This document shows, piece by piece, positions 36,401 through 47,717 of a DNA stretch of 64,000 nt. The notes beneath the pieces were generated by a model. It ran no database searches and was not told where the DNA came from. It saw only the letters and a list, made by a program, of their open reading frames with translations. Position 1 is the stretch's first letter. The number at the start of each line of letters is the position of its first letter. The stretch is from Acanthosepion pharaonis (Eukaryota > Mollusca > Cephalopoda > Sepiida > Sepiidae). Made by a program: the position numbers and the translations under genes. The DNA is taken from the NCBI GenBank assembly GCA_903632075.3, contig CAHIKZ030000837.1, positions 140,001-204,000 of the forward strand. The letters run 5' to 3'.

Positions 36401-36408
36401 GGTATCAT

Positions 36409-36455
36409 CGACAATTTATTAAAGAAAATAAAGAAATGTCTTTAATAAATTGTCG
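36409..36455. repeat. Perfect 17-bp hairpin
   Basis: 'cgacaatttattaaaga' (36409-36425) and its exact reverse complement (36439-36455) are separated by 13 bases. Confidence 0.8.
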
Positions 36456-36585
36456 GACTTTGTCCAATTCTTAATGTATGACGGCATTTGTTTACATTTG
36501 ATACGCCATGAGCAGTTATGAATGTACGAGATTCATGGAAGATTGAAGTTTATAAGCAGTAAATTCGACCTTGCCTACCGAACAC

Positions 36586-36760
36586 TCCTTTGTGGCCGAG
36601 ACGGTTAAGGCACGTCAGCGTAAATGACGGTTCCGTATAGGATGCAGGTTCGAATCCTGTCAAAGGACGAATATTTTCTATGAAAATTTCTCGGACATTC
36701 AGGCCGGTAAATGTTATTTAATACTGTTTGTTATAAACAGAGCATTTAAATACTTCTATC
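36586..36760 (+). repeat. Leucine-type tRNA SINE, copy B
   Basis: Bases 36586-36667 fold as a full class II tRNA: acceptor TCCTTTG/CAAAGGA, D arm GCC/GGC, anticodon stem CGTCA/TGACG, a 14-base variable arm with TCC/GGA, and T arm GCAGG/CCTGT. Box A 'TGGCCGAGACGG' and box B 'GGTTCGAATCC' fit the consensus, so the polymerase III promoter looks intact. The anticodon loop GCGTAAA lacks the invariant T33 and would present GTA, which does not suit a class II tRNA. The tail to about 36760 also follows copy A (27670-27865), showing a retroposon rather than a tRNA gene. The long arm and body style point to tRNA-Leu as source; tRNA-Ser is less likely. Confidence 0.75.
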
Positions 36761-36799
36761 TATAAAAAGAATGTTAAATATAAAAAAAATGTCTTTAAT

Positions 36800-38138
36800 A
36801 TATATATGCTCATATCTGCTTATTTATCTATGTTCATATTTGTCTATCTATTTATGCATGGTCATGTCTGTCTATCTATGTGTGTTAATGTTTATCTTTC
36901 TATCTATGCATGTTCATGACTAAATATCTATTTTTCTTTGTTCATGTATAATTATCTATCTAGCTTTATATGTTCCTATCTAATTATCTATCTATGTTCA
37001 TGCCTATCTCTCGGTATATCTATGTATATACATGTCTATCTCTTCCTCTATATATGCCAGTTCTTGTTTATCTATATATTTAGCTATGTATGCTCATGTA
37101 TGTATGTATGTATGTAGCTGTGTAAGTATGTTCATTTCTCTCGATCTATGTATAGATCTAGCTATGTTCATCACTATCTATCTCTCTATGCCTGTATGTT
37201 CCTGTCTATCTATGTTCATATCTATATATCTATCTATTTATATCTATCTACCTATCTGTCTGTGTATTTATATTTATGTCTATCTGTCTTCATATGTTCA
37301 TGTCTATCTATCTATGTTAATATCTGTCTATTTTTCTATCTGTGTATGTATGTTCATATCTGTCTATCGATCTGTCTATTTATCTATCTATTCATGTTCA
37401 TGTCTATTTCTGTTCATGTTTATCTAAGTTCAAGTCTATCTATCAGTTTGTTTATATTATATATACATATATATATATATTTATGTATGTATGTATGTGT
37501 ATATATATATATATATATATATTGTAATGTCATTTCTCTCTATCAATATGTATTAATGACTATCTATGTTTTGTCTCTCTATACATGATAATGTCTATAT
37601 ATGTATCTGTATCTACATTCAAGACTATGTTCATGTCAGTTTATATATTTCTCTATGGGTCTATGTATGTTCCTATTTATCTATTTATATATCTAACTAT
37701 ATATTTATGTGCATGCCTATGTATCTATATCTATCTATATCTCTAACCATATATGTCTGTCAATCTATGTATCCATATATATGCCTATTTCACTGTGTGT
37801 GTACGTTCACGTCAATTTATGTATGTCCATATCTATCAATCTCTTTATATATGTATGTACGTACGTGCATGGCTATATTTTTAACTATATATGTATGTTC
37901 ATGTATGTCTATCTTACTATTCTTCTATATGTGTCCATGTCTGTCTATCTATCTATATATCCATGTATATCTCTATTTATCTATATATGCATGTTCATGT
38001 ATGCCTATCTTCCAATTCTTCAATATGTGTCCATGTCTATTATTTATCTCTCTAAATATGTATAGATCTATCTATAGTCTCTATGTATGCATGTTATATC
38101 AATCTGTGTTCATGTATATCTATGTATTTTCATGTATG

Positions 38139-38181
<43 letters not shown>

Positions 38182-38443
38182 CTCAATCTACGATCATGTA
38201 TATCTATATGTTTGTTCCTATCTATCTATCAGTTTTTCCTATCATTCTAATATTCTTTCTCTCAGTTTGTTTCTTTCTGTGTTTCTACCTAGCTATCTAG
38301 CTAGCTATGCACGTTCTGCATATCTATTTATGTTCCTATGTATCTATCAGTTTGTTCATGACCATGTTCTTATCTATCTATCAGTTAGTTCATATCGATC
38401 TATATTCCTATCTATCTATGTATCAGTTTGTTCATAGATTTTC

Positions 38444-38520
<77 letters not shown>

Positions 38521-38615
38521 ATTTTTTTTCCATATCTATTTATGTTCCTATCTATCTACATCTATAACTATTTTTCATATTTATCTACGTCTGTTCTTAA
38601 ATTTCTAAGTTTACT

Positions 38616-38668
<53 letters not shown>

Positions 38669-38675
38669 ATGCCTG
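36800..38675. repeat. 1.9-kb TATC/TATG tetranucleotide array
   Basis: Imperfect units of 'tatctatc' and 'catgtctatctatctatg' fill the region, with pure (TATC)n at 38140-38180, 38445-38520 and 38615-38667 and a short (TA)n at 37500-37521. The several long plus-strand frames rich in Tyr, Leu, Ser and Ile are a by-product: this repeat has no stop codons on the plus strand and many TAG on the minus. Confidence 0.95.
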
Positions 38676-39594
38676 TATATCTACATTCCCAGCCTTATTG
38701 ATGGATTTTAGTGACGATATAATTTCCGTTTTATTTTAAAATCTATTATTTTTTTTATTTTATATTCAACCTTTTCTAGCATCTTTGATCACTTCCAAAG
38801 TTTTCTCTTATTCTAACTCTATCACCATCTGTGTTACGACAAATAATTTTGGATGAATTTACCAACCTACCTATCTTCAATTTCGGTCAAGCTTAGAAGA
38901 GTTGTTCAAATGGAATGGAAATCTCGTTCTCTACGTTTCGATTTGTCCCAGATTATACTATTACTTACTTGTAATCTGTGATATATTTAACAGTTTCAAA
39001 AGCATTCTCTTTGGGTGTTGAAGGCCATTAGATAAATGCATTACCTTTATGAAAATCAGTATCGAAATGGCACCTCACAAAAGCTTCAATCCATTTATTC
39101 AGTATCATAACAGGTGCTGTCTCTCTATTGACTTCCTATTAATTGTCTATCTGAATATGTCGTTTTTTATCTCCTTTTTTTGTTCAGTTGTTTTCCATTT
39201 ACTTTTTTTATGGCTGCCCAATAATAAAGCTTTCCTTGTGTGCTTGTCAGATATATTTTTGTCTAGACAGATTCTCCAAAGTGCATCAGGCTGGCCTTTA
39301 AAAAATATCATGAAGGGGTCGATAATGACTAACCAGCCAATTAGTTTAATGGTAATAACATATATGACTGCAAGTGGGAGACTGTTCGTTATACAATTCC
39401 AACCCGGCGCCTGATTCTCGCGTGGCTACCATATTAACAATTTTCGTCTTTGAGAAGACATGTTACAAAGAGTAAGCTTTTTGAAGATTCCTTTTTTGTA
39501 TGTGTAAATCTGAATATAATGTCATCTTAGTGCAGAGAGAGTATCTCATGGCAATTCAAAAAAAAAAAAAATCAGAGACAGAAACTGCTGAGAA
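38676..39594. other. Unremarkable DNA
   Basis: The plus frame at 39049-39414 (121 codons) has no recognisable domain, and its middle is hydrophobic through base composition. Confidence 0.35.
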
Positions 39595-40915
39595 TCGTTG
39601 TTTTCTTCACTAAACTCATTCTTATTTTTCTTTTTCTTGCGTCACCATTTCTTTTCGTACTTTTTCTTTCTTTCTTGCGATGTCGCTTTTCCACTCACAC
39701 ATTTCTCTCTTTTCTCTCTTTTTCATTGCTCTTTTTCGCTTCCTTATTTCTTATACCTCTTTTTATTTCTCTCTTCGTCTAGGCTATTCCTCTGTCTTTT
39801 ATTTATCTCTTGAATTTTCCTATTATTTTGTTTTTTGTCTCTTCTATATACTCATTACCTTCTTTTCTCCATTTTATATTTCTGTATTTTCTCACTTTTA
39901 CCTGTCCTTCTATTCCACTTTCTCATTTCTCATTCCTCTTTTTTAATTTATCAGTGCTACTTTTTCATTCCTCCGTTCTTTATTTCTCTCTTCCTCTTTT
40001 CTATTCCTTTGTTATTTTTTTTTCTCTCCTATATTTTCTCATTTCTCTCTTTTCTCCATTTTATAATTTTGTCTTTTCTCACCCTTTCATTTCTAACTTT
40101 TCCTCTTTCTCATTTTTTTTTTGTTTTTATTATTTCTTTCTTCTATTTTCTCATTTCTCTCTTTTCTCTCTTTTATATTTCTGTATTTTATCACTTTTTC
40201 ATTTCTCGTATATTTTTTTTATTTCTCTCTTCCAATTTGTCGTTCCTCTTTTTTTTATTCCTCTTCTCATTTCTCTCTTTTCTCACTTTTTCATTTCTCG
40301 GTTTTCCACTTTCACATTCACATTCCTCTTTTTTATTTCTCTCTTCCACATTGTGATTCTTGTTTTATTTTTCGCTTTCACCTTGTCATTCCTTCGTTTT
40401 TTTTGTTGTTTTTTTTTATTTCTCTGTTCCTTTTTCTTATTTCTCTCCATTTTATATTTCTATCTTTTCAAACTTTTTTCATTTCTCACTTTGCCACTCT
40501 TTTATTCTCATTGTTTCTTATTTCTCTCTACTTCTCTCTCATTTCTCTCTTTTCTCCGTGTTGTATTTCTGTCTTTTCTCCCTTTTTCGTTTCTTTGTTT
40601 TTTTTTTATTTCTCTCTTCCAATTTCTCATTTCTCTCTTCCACTTTCTCATTTCCATGGTGTTATTTCTTTCTTCCACATTCCGATCTCTTTGTTTTTCA
40701 TTGCTTTCTACCACTTTCTGATTTCTCTCTTTTTTCCTCCATTTTTTTAAATATTTTTCTCTTCTCCCCATTCTTATCTCTCCCCTTTCCACGTTCTCTC
40801 TTTTTATTTTCCATGTATTTGTAATTTTGCAACGTTTTCTAGTTTTTCTCTTAGTCCCGGTTCTATTTTTTTTCACAACCTATCTGTTCCATTTTCTCTT
40901 TCTTCCTAACTCTCT
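39595..40915. repeat. 1.3-kb polypyrimidine tract with degenerate tandem structure
   Basis: The plus strand is nearly all T and C. Phrases such as 'tttctctcttttctcc', 'ttttatatttctgtcttttc' and 'tttttcatttctc' recur at irregular intervals of about 100 bp. The overlapping long open frames, up to 303 codons of Phe, Leu and Ser, exist because stop codons need A or G. Confidence 0.9.
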
Positions 40916-41777
40916 TTATTCTCATCTGTCATACATGCCCTACTCTCTGTTTAAATAACTGTGTGCATTATTTGGTGATGTTATTCTGAAATATATTTCC
41001 GTTTTTCGGCACGTTTTGTATAAGAAATCTTGTAACACAATTCTTTTTTTTTTCTTAAATCGCACTATTTACTTGAATGGAATTATATTACTTTCAATAG
41101 CATAAAATATCAAGTACATGTGTTTTAATCGCCCGTAAAATATCTATTAAGATTTTCTACTTCGCAGCTAATAAATATTTGGGAATTTCGCTCACGATAC
41201 AAGTAACTGTGAATGGTTAAGAGAAACATTATTTTCTTTTTATATTTAATATCTTAAATTATAACAAAATCATCAAATATTTTTAAATACCATTTCCTTT
41301 CAAGACAAGCGATGATGTCTCTTAAAAGATTCCATATTAAACCATATACTACGAAGATTTTTATCAAGATATTTTTCTAATAAGTTCATAGACACTAACG
41401 ATCGGGAGTCTTAGATCTTGATAGAGGAATATTGTTAAATGATTTATGATGAATGATGTGTAAAGGAAGATGTGGGATAGGTAATATTTGATGTTGCAAA
41501 ATGGGTCTTGAATGCATAAGAACAATATATGTCCGATCAATTTATTAATAAATTTTATTCTATAAATTCTGTGCCTCGTCTGAACGTAGGCGGACATAGA
41601 TTCTGTTTCTTTATTATCTACGAATTTCTTTTAATACTTGGGGAAGATAATTGAATGTTTTCCTGTTACCTTATCGTTAGTTTATAAATCAGAATTAAAC
41701 TTATTTAAACAAGCAACTACCCAAGTATAGAGATATCCATTAATCATAGAGTTGTGGTGTGCTCTCTGTAAGAGTCT
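40916..41777. other. AT-rich DNA with nothing recognised
   Basis: No gene or known repeat is recognisable. Confidence 0.4.
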
Positions 41778-42300
41778 ATGTTAGACTCTTCCGACTACTA
41801 TAAGTTTAATAGGAGAGAAGGAACGGTGGAAAGTCGACCAGATTGCTCAACTGTCGATCTCTTTGCCTTGAACAGAGAGGAACACGAAAGAGGCTTTGCT
41901 GAAGGGCAAAGTTTCGTCAGGGGAGGTAGACAGGCTCTGAACCCGTCTATTCGGGTTCTAAGGGAAAATATTTTGGCCGAGCCTACGGGCTCGAAGAACC
42001 CACGGTAAACTCTGCCTTGTGCCACTTACATCCCTCGTAGGTGGGGGGGCTGTTAAATATAACAGTCTAACAGATCTGTTCGGACTGTTCTGTCGAACTC
42101 TCTGTCTTTGGCAGAGATGAACCCGGACGAGGCTTTGCCGAAGGCCAAAGTTTCGTCAGCGGAGGTTGATAGGCCCTGTACCCGTTTGTGCGGGTTCTAA
42201 GGAAATATTTTTGGCCGATCCTACGAGCTCGGAAAACCCACGATAATCTCTGCCTTGTGCCACATACATACCTTGTGGGGGGACTGTTAAATATTAACAG
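41778..42300. repeat. Tandem pair of an unclassified 235-bp unit
   Basis: Two diverged GC-richer units share 'gaggctttgc', 'caaagtttcgtcag', 'tgccttgtgccac' and 'ctgttaaatat' at offsets of 234-239 bp. Each unit contains potential hairpins ('aacccg'/'cgggtt' and 'gagc'/'gctc') and ends in a palindromic 'ctgttaaatataacag'. Both strands are open in places, but the two units do not share a protein. It could be a fragment of an LTR, a SINE or a satellite. Confidence 0.7.
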
Positions 42301-43509
42301 TCGAATAGATTGTGCGCTGGTTATTACGATACACACTCACTAATCGTGTCATACTCTTCCAGTATACTTGCTGTTTAATATACGATATGTCTGCAAACCT
42401 GTTCTTTTTTATTACTTAACCATTTACTTGGTCACGACACATAGATAGTACGAGAAAATATTCATTATTGCATTTCCTATGAACCTTTGTGTAAAAGTGC
42501 ACACTTGAGACTTGGCTGCTTCTATTTCATAATACGCCCCTTTTTTTCCAAAATTCCAAAATTTGAAAATTTCATATATTTTTAAAAGTCCTATAGAGAC
42601 TATCAATGAAATTAAATAAATACTTCTTTAGATATTCGTGTCAATTTTACAAGAACTTCATGTCGCTAACCAGTATTTCTGTAATCATTTCCCTTCAAGA
42701 AAGTCAATAAGAAGCCACTAGTTTGCAAAGTATTACTGAGAGTAACGAAAATAGATAGGACTATTAACGAAAGCAATAGCAACAGGCAGAAAATGACGAT
42801 TCACATTGTAATTATATTTTTTGAATATCGTCGATATGAGAAAAGCCGGAAACGATTAGTACGAGCGAGAAGTCCAAGAGAGAACACATTTTTAACATAG
42901 AATTGTAGTTACGGCAAGCAATTTCAACAATTATATTATGATACCTAGCTGCATATCAAGCACTAAAGGTACGGATGTAAAATCGATGAGCAAATGCGAT
43001 AAGCTCACCAGAAAAATTTATAAGAGAAACCAGGGGAATACAGTATCAAGCCGTATCTGGAAGAACATTAAATTTATTAAAATTCCTTGTGTGCTCAAGC
43101 CGATAGACGTAATACGCACTGTCGGAAATATAAATGGGACGTCTACTTCAACAAGGGTATCCGCAAAAATACTGTTTAATGTAAAAAGACAATATATTTT
43201 GTACAATATAAAACTTTGTTGAAATAACTATTCAGTTAAACAATTTGCAAAGACAAACGTGAAAGAGTTGCAAGATTTAAAATAAGTTCACACGTTCGCT
43301 TAAATTTTTGTTAAATTTCCAAGGTTTTCAATTGCTTCTATCATTATCAACGGAGAAATCATGAGACCAGAAGAAATAAGATATTTAGAGCTTCATGGCC
43401 GACTTACAGGAATCAGCCTGCTAACTAGAAAAATATACTAAAACATGTGATATTTTGTTTTTATATTTAATACAAATTGTTTGAATGATTATTTGCTCCT
43501 AGGTGCACC

Positions 43510-43512
<3 letters not shown>
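42301..43512. other. AT-rich DNA with nothing recognised
   Basis: The plus frame at 42938-43222 (94 codons, Lys/Ile/Thr-rich) has no recognised domain. Confidence 0.35.

Positions 43513-43573
<61 letters not shown>
43513..43573. repeat. (TA)n microsatellite
   Basis: About 30 TA units. Confidence 0.97.
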
Positions 43574-43575
<2 letters not shown>

Positions 43576-43649
43576 GTATATCATATAATTTTTAAAAACA
43601 AGGATCATAACATTCATCGAGTTATTTAGAAATTAATGCACCTTTAAAA

Positions 43650-43722
43650 TTTTGTTAGAGAAGCGATTTCGCCATTTTATATCATTAACTTTACTAATCT
43701 ACTTTTTATGAATGATTCATTG

Positions 43723-43725
<3 letters not shown>
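43650..43725 (+). repeat. Half copy of the 61.2-kb hairpin repeat
   Basis: 'cgccattttatatcattaac' and 'tatgaatgattcat' follow the same order as the right arm of the hairpin at 61304-61394. As there, the segment ends at a (TA)n tract. Confidence 0.55.
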
Positions 43726-43764
<39 letters not shown>

Positions 43765-43867
43765 GATAATAGACAGATAGATAGATAGATAGATAGATAC
43801 ATATATATATATATAGAGAGAGAGATAGATACATATATATCTATATCTATCTATCTATCTATCTATC

Positions 43868-43908
<41 letters not shown>

Positions 43909-43945
43909 ATATAAATATATATACTTTGTGTGTGTGTGTGTGTGT
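43726..43945. repeat. (TA)n, (GATA)n and (TATC)n cluster plus (GT)n
   Basis: (GATA)n at about 43770-43800 is followed by (TATC)n at about 43848-43868, which can pair with it. (TA)n lies on both sides and (TG)n closes the cluster. Confidence 0.9.
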
Positions 43946-44075
43946 AAACGTTATTTTATTGCAAAATTAAATCGATATTTCAGATTTAGTGGGATATATT
44001 TTCTTATTTAAACGACAAATTTACTGGATACACGTATTTGAGTAGACGTTCTGTTTATTTATTAAGCAATATATA

Positions 44076-44697
44076 CAGGGTGTATCAAAAATACTTTCAC
44101 AAATTTTGGAGGTGGGTTCCTGAGATCACAAAATGGTAAAATGTCCATATAAACATATGTTCAAAATGCCATATATAAAGCTTTCTTCATAGTCCAACGT
44201 AAGAGTGGATCTTGGTTTTCATCGATCCATAGTTTGTGGTGTCACGGGTCCTGTCTCAGCTACGCGGCGATAAAGAATAGCAAAGTTCGATGACTCAGCT
44301 GCCTTTCGTCGGGAAATGCAATCAGATACAACCGTACAACCTCGCGTTCATTACCTATTTGCGCGCCCGTATGTAAAATAATCATATCTCCCTGTTCACG
44401 ATATGAATCTTTTGCCATTGCTTAAGGGAACACTTTTCAGATAACTCTACACTACACACGTTAAACGGTGAAGAGAGTCTAGCCACTAATGTACACGAAT
44501 GACAGCACAGGCAACACAGCGCCATCTACCATAAACCTTCTTTATAGTTAACTAAAAAAAAAAAAAAAAAAAACAAAACAAAAACAAACAAAAAAAACGA
44601 AGGATTTGCGTACATATGTTTATATAAACGTTTGTCTTTGTTTTGGTGTGAGAAATCCACCCTAAAATTTATAAAAAAATATTTTTGATACACCCTG
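44076..44697 (-). mobile_element. Internally deleted mariner-like element
   Basis: Terminal inverted repeats of about 20 bp or more begin CAGGGTGTATCAAAAATA, followed by looser similarity. TA lies directly outside both (44074-44075 and 44698-44699), as in Tc1/mariner insertions. At 622 bp it is half a full mariner. It retains the start of a transposase on the minus strand and has lost the catalytic region. A poly-A at 44553-44573 lies between the left part of the frame and the right end. Confidence 0.8.
44219..44418 (-). pseudogene. Transposase N-terminal helix-turn-helix remnant
   Basis: From an ATG at 44418-44416 the minus strand reads 'YREQGDMIILHTGAQIGNER', 'VVRLYLIAFPDERQLSHRT' and, after a frameshift, 'NFAILYRRVAETGPVTPQT'. 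This pattern (short helix, 'A..LY...FP.RR.P.H.TF..L..R..ETG.V') is the N-terminal DNA-binding helix-turn-helix of a mariner-related transposase group, resembling the DUF4817 type. No DDE residues remain. It sits inside the 622-bp element and explains its origin by deletion. Confidence 0.65.
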
Positions 44698-44703
44698 TAT
44701 AAT

Positions 44704-44860
44704 TTCGTCTATCGGCCTGAATATTCGGAAAAATCTTATTAAAGAAAAAAAAGGACTCCCTGAAAGGATCTGTCTCTGCCCCCTACTTGACAGTGGGAGC
44801 TGCCGTTAGATCCGGCACTCTCTAATCGAAAATAGAGCCTTTCAGTGAAACATCTCTCGT
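44704..44860 (-). repeat. Possible SINE tail fragment and 98-bp inverted-end segment
   Basis: Minus-strand 'ccgaatattcaggccgatag' (44710-44735) resembles the 'cggacattcaggccggtaa' tail of the leucine-type SINE. The GC-richer segment 44760-44857 begins CTGAAAGG and ends CCTTTCAG, a short inverted pair. Confidence 0.3.
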
Positions 44861-46315
44861 CATTGACCCCTTGAAATTTTTCCTATATTCTCATTTTTGC
44901 ATCCAAACGTAAAGAAAGTAATTTTCTAAAGATATAATGGATTTTTTATATTAATCTGATTATTTTTCGCGTAATCTTACTAAAAAATGTTGCGTTCTCC
45001 GGCAGGGCGGTAGGCGAAAATAAATAAATAAATGTAGCGTTTACTTTAATATGAGTAATCACTAAAATAATGTTTCAACTGATGAATATATTTCGGATTA
45101 ATAAAAAAAATCTAGTAATTCTTCAGAAAAAAATGTACATGAAACTGTTTCATAAATGTCCTTATTTGAATGATACAAGTTTATTTGTAAAGGCTTATTT
45201 GTAATGGCTTTTTATTGTAGTTTACCCTGAAAATACCAGGCCCTTCCCAAAAGGTCTAACTATTGATAAGGGTAAAGAAAGAAAGAAAAAAAAATGACCC
45301 GAAGGTTGAACAAAAAAAAATAAAACAATTGTCGGTTGAATTGTTTGGAAAGAGTTTAAACATGTTTTAAAATTATGTTTTCTGTTAAAATTTTATTTAT
45401 ACTGGCGAAAATAAGTTTTTTTAACCAGTGTATATATAAGTAGCGACGTACGACATTTTATATATATGTATATATGTATGTGTACTTGTGTGTGTGACTG
45501 CCTGTGTGTATTTACTATCGAATAAATACTACCAAAATCTATTTGTTCAGGCTTTGACGGGAATAAAATATAACATAAAATATACACTCCTCAGAATATA
45601 CTCTGATTACAATGTAAGAATATAAAACAATTATGAATACAATATTTCATCATAGTAAAAAGATTCATGAATTATTTGTATAATTATAATAGAAAGAATA
45701 ATAACTTTTCCTTTGTTTCCATTCATCGTAAAATATAAAATCAGACATCGAAGGTATTTAATATTGTCTCTAATCTTAAGTCTGTAACTGACCTCGGACA
45801 AGCAGACATCGTTAAATGCAAAATTAAATGTAAATTAAACTTAGTCACTGCAATGTGCCATTATTTAATTAAAATGCATATTAATATGTATCTTTTCTTG
45901 GTGATTGTAATGACAGCTATAAACGGAAGTAAACAATTATTAAATTATTTTTCGCCCTCTACAATTCTAATGCAAATTATATTCTTTGCGGGAAATAACA
46001 ATTTTCATTATTATTCTAATTCAGAATAGTGCAAATTTGTTTCAATTGCTTTGAAATGCTAATAGTCATACCATGAAAATTTACAGACAAATTAAAACTA
46101 GCCACAGCTTATGAAAACAATTGAAAAAGTCAAGATTATTGGGACCTTGCAGCCGATCTCTTACTCTGCTCTTACAGCTCAATAAAAAAAAATGGCTTGT
46201 AACTTTCAGTACCTAAAAAAAAAACGAAAAAAAAAAGATCGTATCGTTTAATCACAGCTGGATAAAAACTCGTGATCTCTTTAGCCAAAATGGACGGTTG
46301 CACTTTCAATGAGTT
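44861..46315. other. AT-rich DNA with nothing recognised
   Basis: No gene is recognisable. The reverse frame at 45393-45587 is microsatellite-driven. Confidence 0.4.
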
Positions 46316-46605
46316 TTTAACATCGGTTAGGTCTTAATTTCACTCCTGACCTCAGGTGAATCCCATTCTTAAAATACATTGCAAAAGATGGTTTAAAAAT
46401 TATCAGGTCATTCTGCCGCTCAATTATAGACCGAATTCCTTTATCTTTAGAAAAGACAGATAAATAAGAGTCTATTGCAGATTTATCTAATATGGGGCTT
46501 CTTAATCCTCACTTACCCGACATATTGCTATCCAGTCAAATTTGAACTTCAAAAATTTATATGTAGCATCAATCTTTTTTCTTAATTATTGTTCTTTTAT
46601 TGTTT
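46316..46605 (+). pseudogene. CR1/jockey-like LINE relic, heavily decayed
   Basis: One frame reads 'LGLNFTPDLR', a stop where Trp is expected, then 'IPFLKYIAKDGLKIIRSFCR', matching the order 'LGLTLTADLRW...YIES..S...RRIGSLCR' of the copy at 13658. The end reads 'NFELQKFIC.INLFS', the 'NLQLFKCNVNRHL' block. The intervening part is largely lost. Confidence 0.5.
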
Positions 46606-47144
46606 TCCCTCATTAATAATGTTTGATTTTTTTTTCATATTCTCACACTCAATAACCTCTTGCGTGTTAGTGTCTTTATTGCCTTGGTAGGAGTGAAATA
46701 ATTCTTTTTTTTTTTTTTTGTTCACCCAATTCAGACCTTTGCAGTAAGGACACGCTTTGCTATTTCCGGTGTCAATTCAAACTCATTTTCTCCGAATTAC
46801 AATTGTAAGGATGGGTGACTTTTTACTATCATTTTTTTTTCATAATACTATGTGGAAAATTCTCCGCGTGGATGCCTCCTAGAAATGTACAATCTAAACC
46901 TGTTTATATCAAGAATCAGCCGTTATATATCTTCCTTATTTTCCCAGTCTTCCCTTTCTACATTCATATCACTCACCTCGTACAGCAACCCTCTCTCTCC
47001 AGCCTTGTATGACCATCGGATAGACAATGTTTTAAATCACTAAAAGTAAAAGAGCTGCAGTAGCTTCAAAACAATATTCATTAATTTTTCTGCACTTATA
47101 AAATTATTAAGTGTATATTTTAATATTGGAGACCATGTGTTTAA
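46606..47144. other. AT-rich DNA with nothing recognised
   Basis: No gene or known repeat is recognisable. Confidence 0.4.
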
Positions 47145-47149
47145 AAAAA

Positions 47150-47375
47150 AAGCTTAGCGGGCATACCCGGCGTTGTTCGAAAGAAATAACTTCATCTTAT
47201 TTATAAGTGCTATGCTGAAATTCAATAAGATGCTGATTCACTGCCTTGATAATCAATCTGATGGCATTGCAAAGATTCAGGGGTCTAGGTTTCTAAAATA
47301 TATGACTGTATGTCACCCTTTTCCGAATGAGATTGTGAATAATCAAGCCAGATGGTTTGAGGGAATTATATACTA
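47150..47375 (-). mobile_element. Possible Helitron 3' end remnant
   Basis: On the minus strand 'caacgccgggtatgcccgctaa' in pieces (GGG...CCC stem followed by CTAA) resembles the Helitron 3' end of 3041-3848, but the base after it is G, not the expected T. No 5' end was found. Confidence 0.3.
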
Positions 47376-47627
47376 ATCTTTTTATTAAACAAAATAATTA
47401 TAGGATAAACATTCCTCTATTTATTAAAGTAAATATATTGTCAATGTATCTTATGAAATTAACACCAGTAATTATTTTTCTTTAAATAAGAAAATAATTA
47501 CTTCATTTAAAGTAATTTATTTAGTTTCATATTGCTTTTGAAAAAGTATTTTAACCATAATTTGTTTTTTGTCAGTAAAGGAAAATGTAAGAGAGATAGA
47601 TTTCATGAAAAAAAAGTATTGTTAATT

Positions 47628-47631
<4 letters not shown>

Positions 47632-47712
<81 letters not shown>
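47632..47712. repeat. (TA)n microsatellite
   Basis: About 40 TA units, the longest pure run in the window. Confidence 0.97.

Positions 47713-47717
<5 letters not shown>

Noticed and set aside
36586..36667. Functional tRNA gene
   Set aside because: The cloverleaf folds well, but T33 is missing, the anticodon would be GTA in a class II body, and the downstream tail is shared with another copy, so a SINE head is the better call.
37032..38739. Several long plus-strand proteins rich in Tyr, Leu, Ser and Ile
   Set aside because: They are translations of the TATC/TATG array, which contains no stop codons on this strand.
39598..40876. 303-codon and overlapping long open frames
   Set aside because: Polypyrimidine DNA cannot form stop codons; composition is almost only Phe, Leu, Ser and Ile.
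41778..42336. Short proteins on both strands of the tandem 235-bp units
   Set aside because: The units share nucleotide sequence but not a reading frame.
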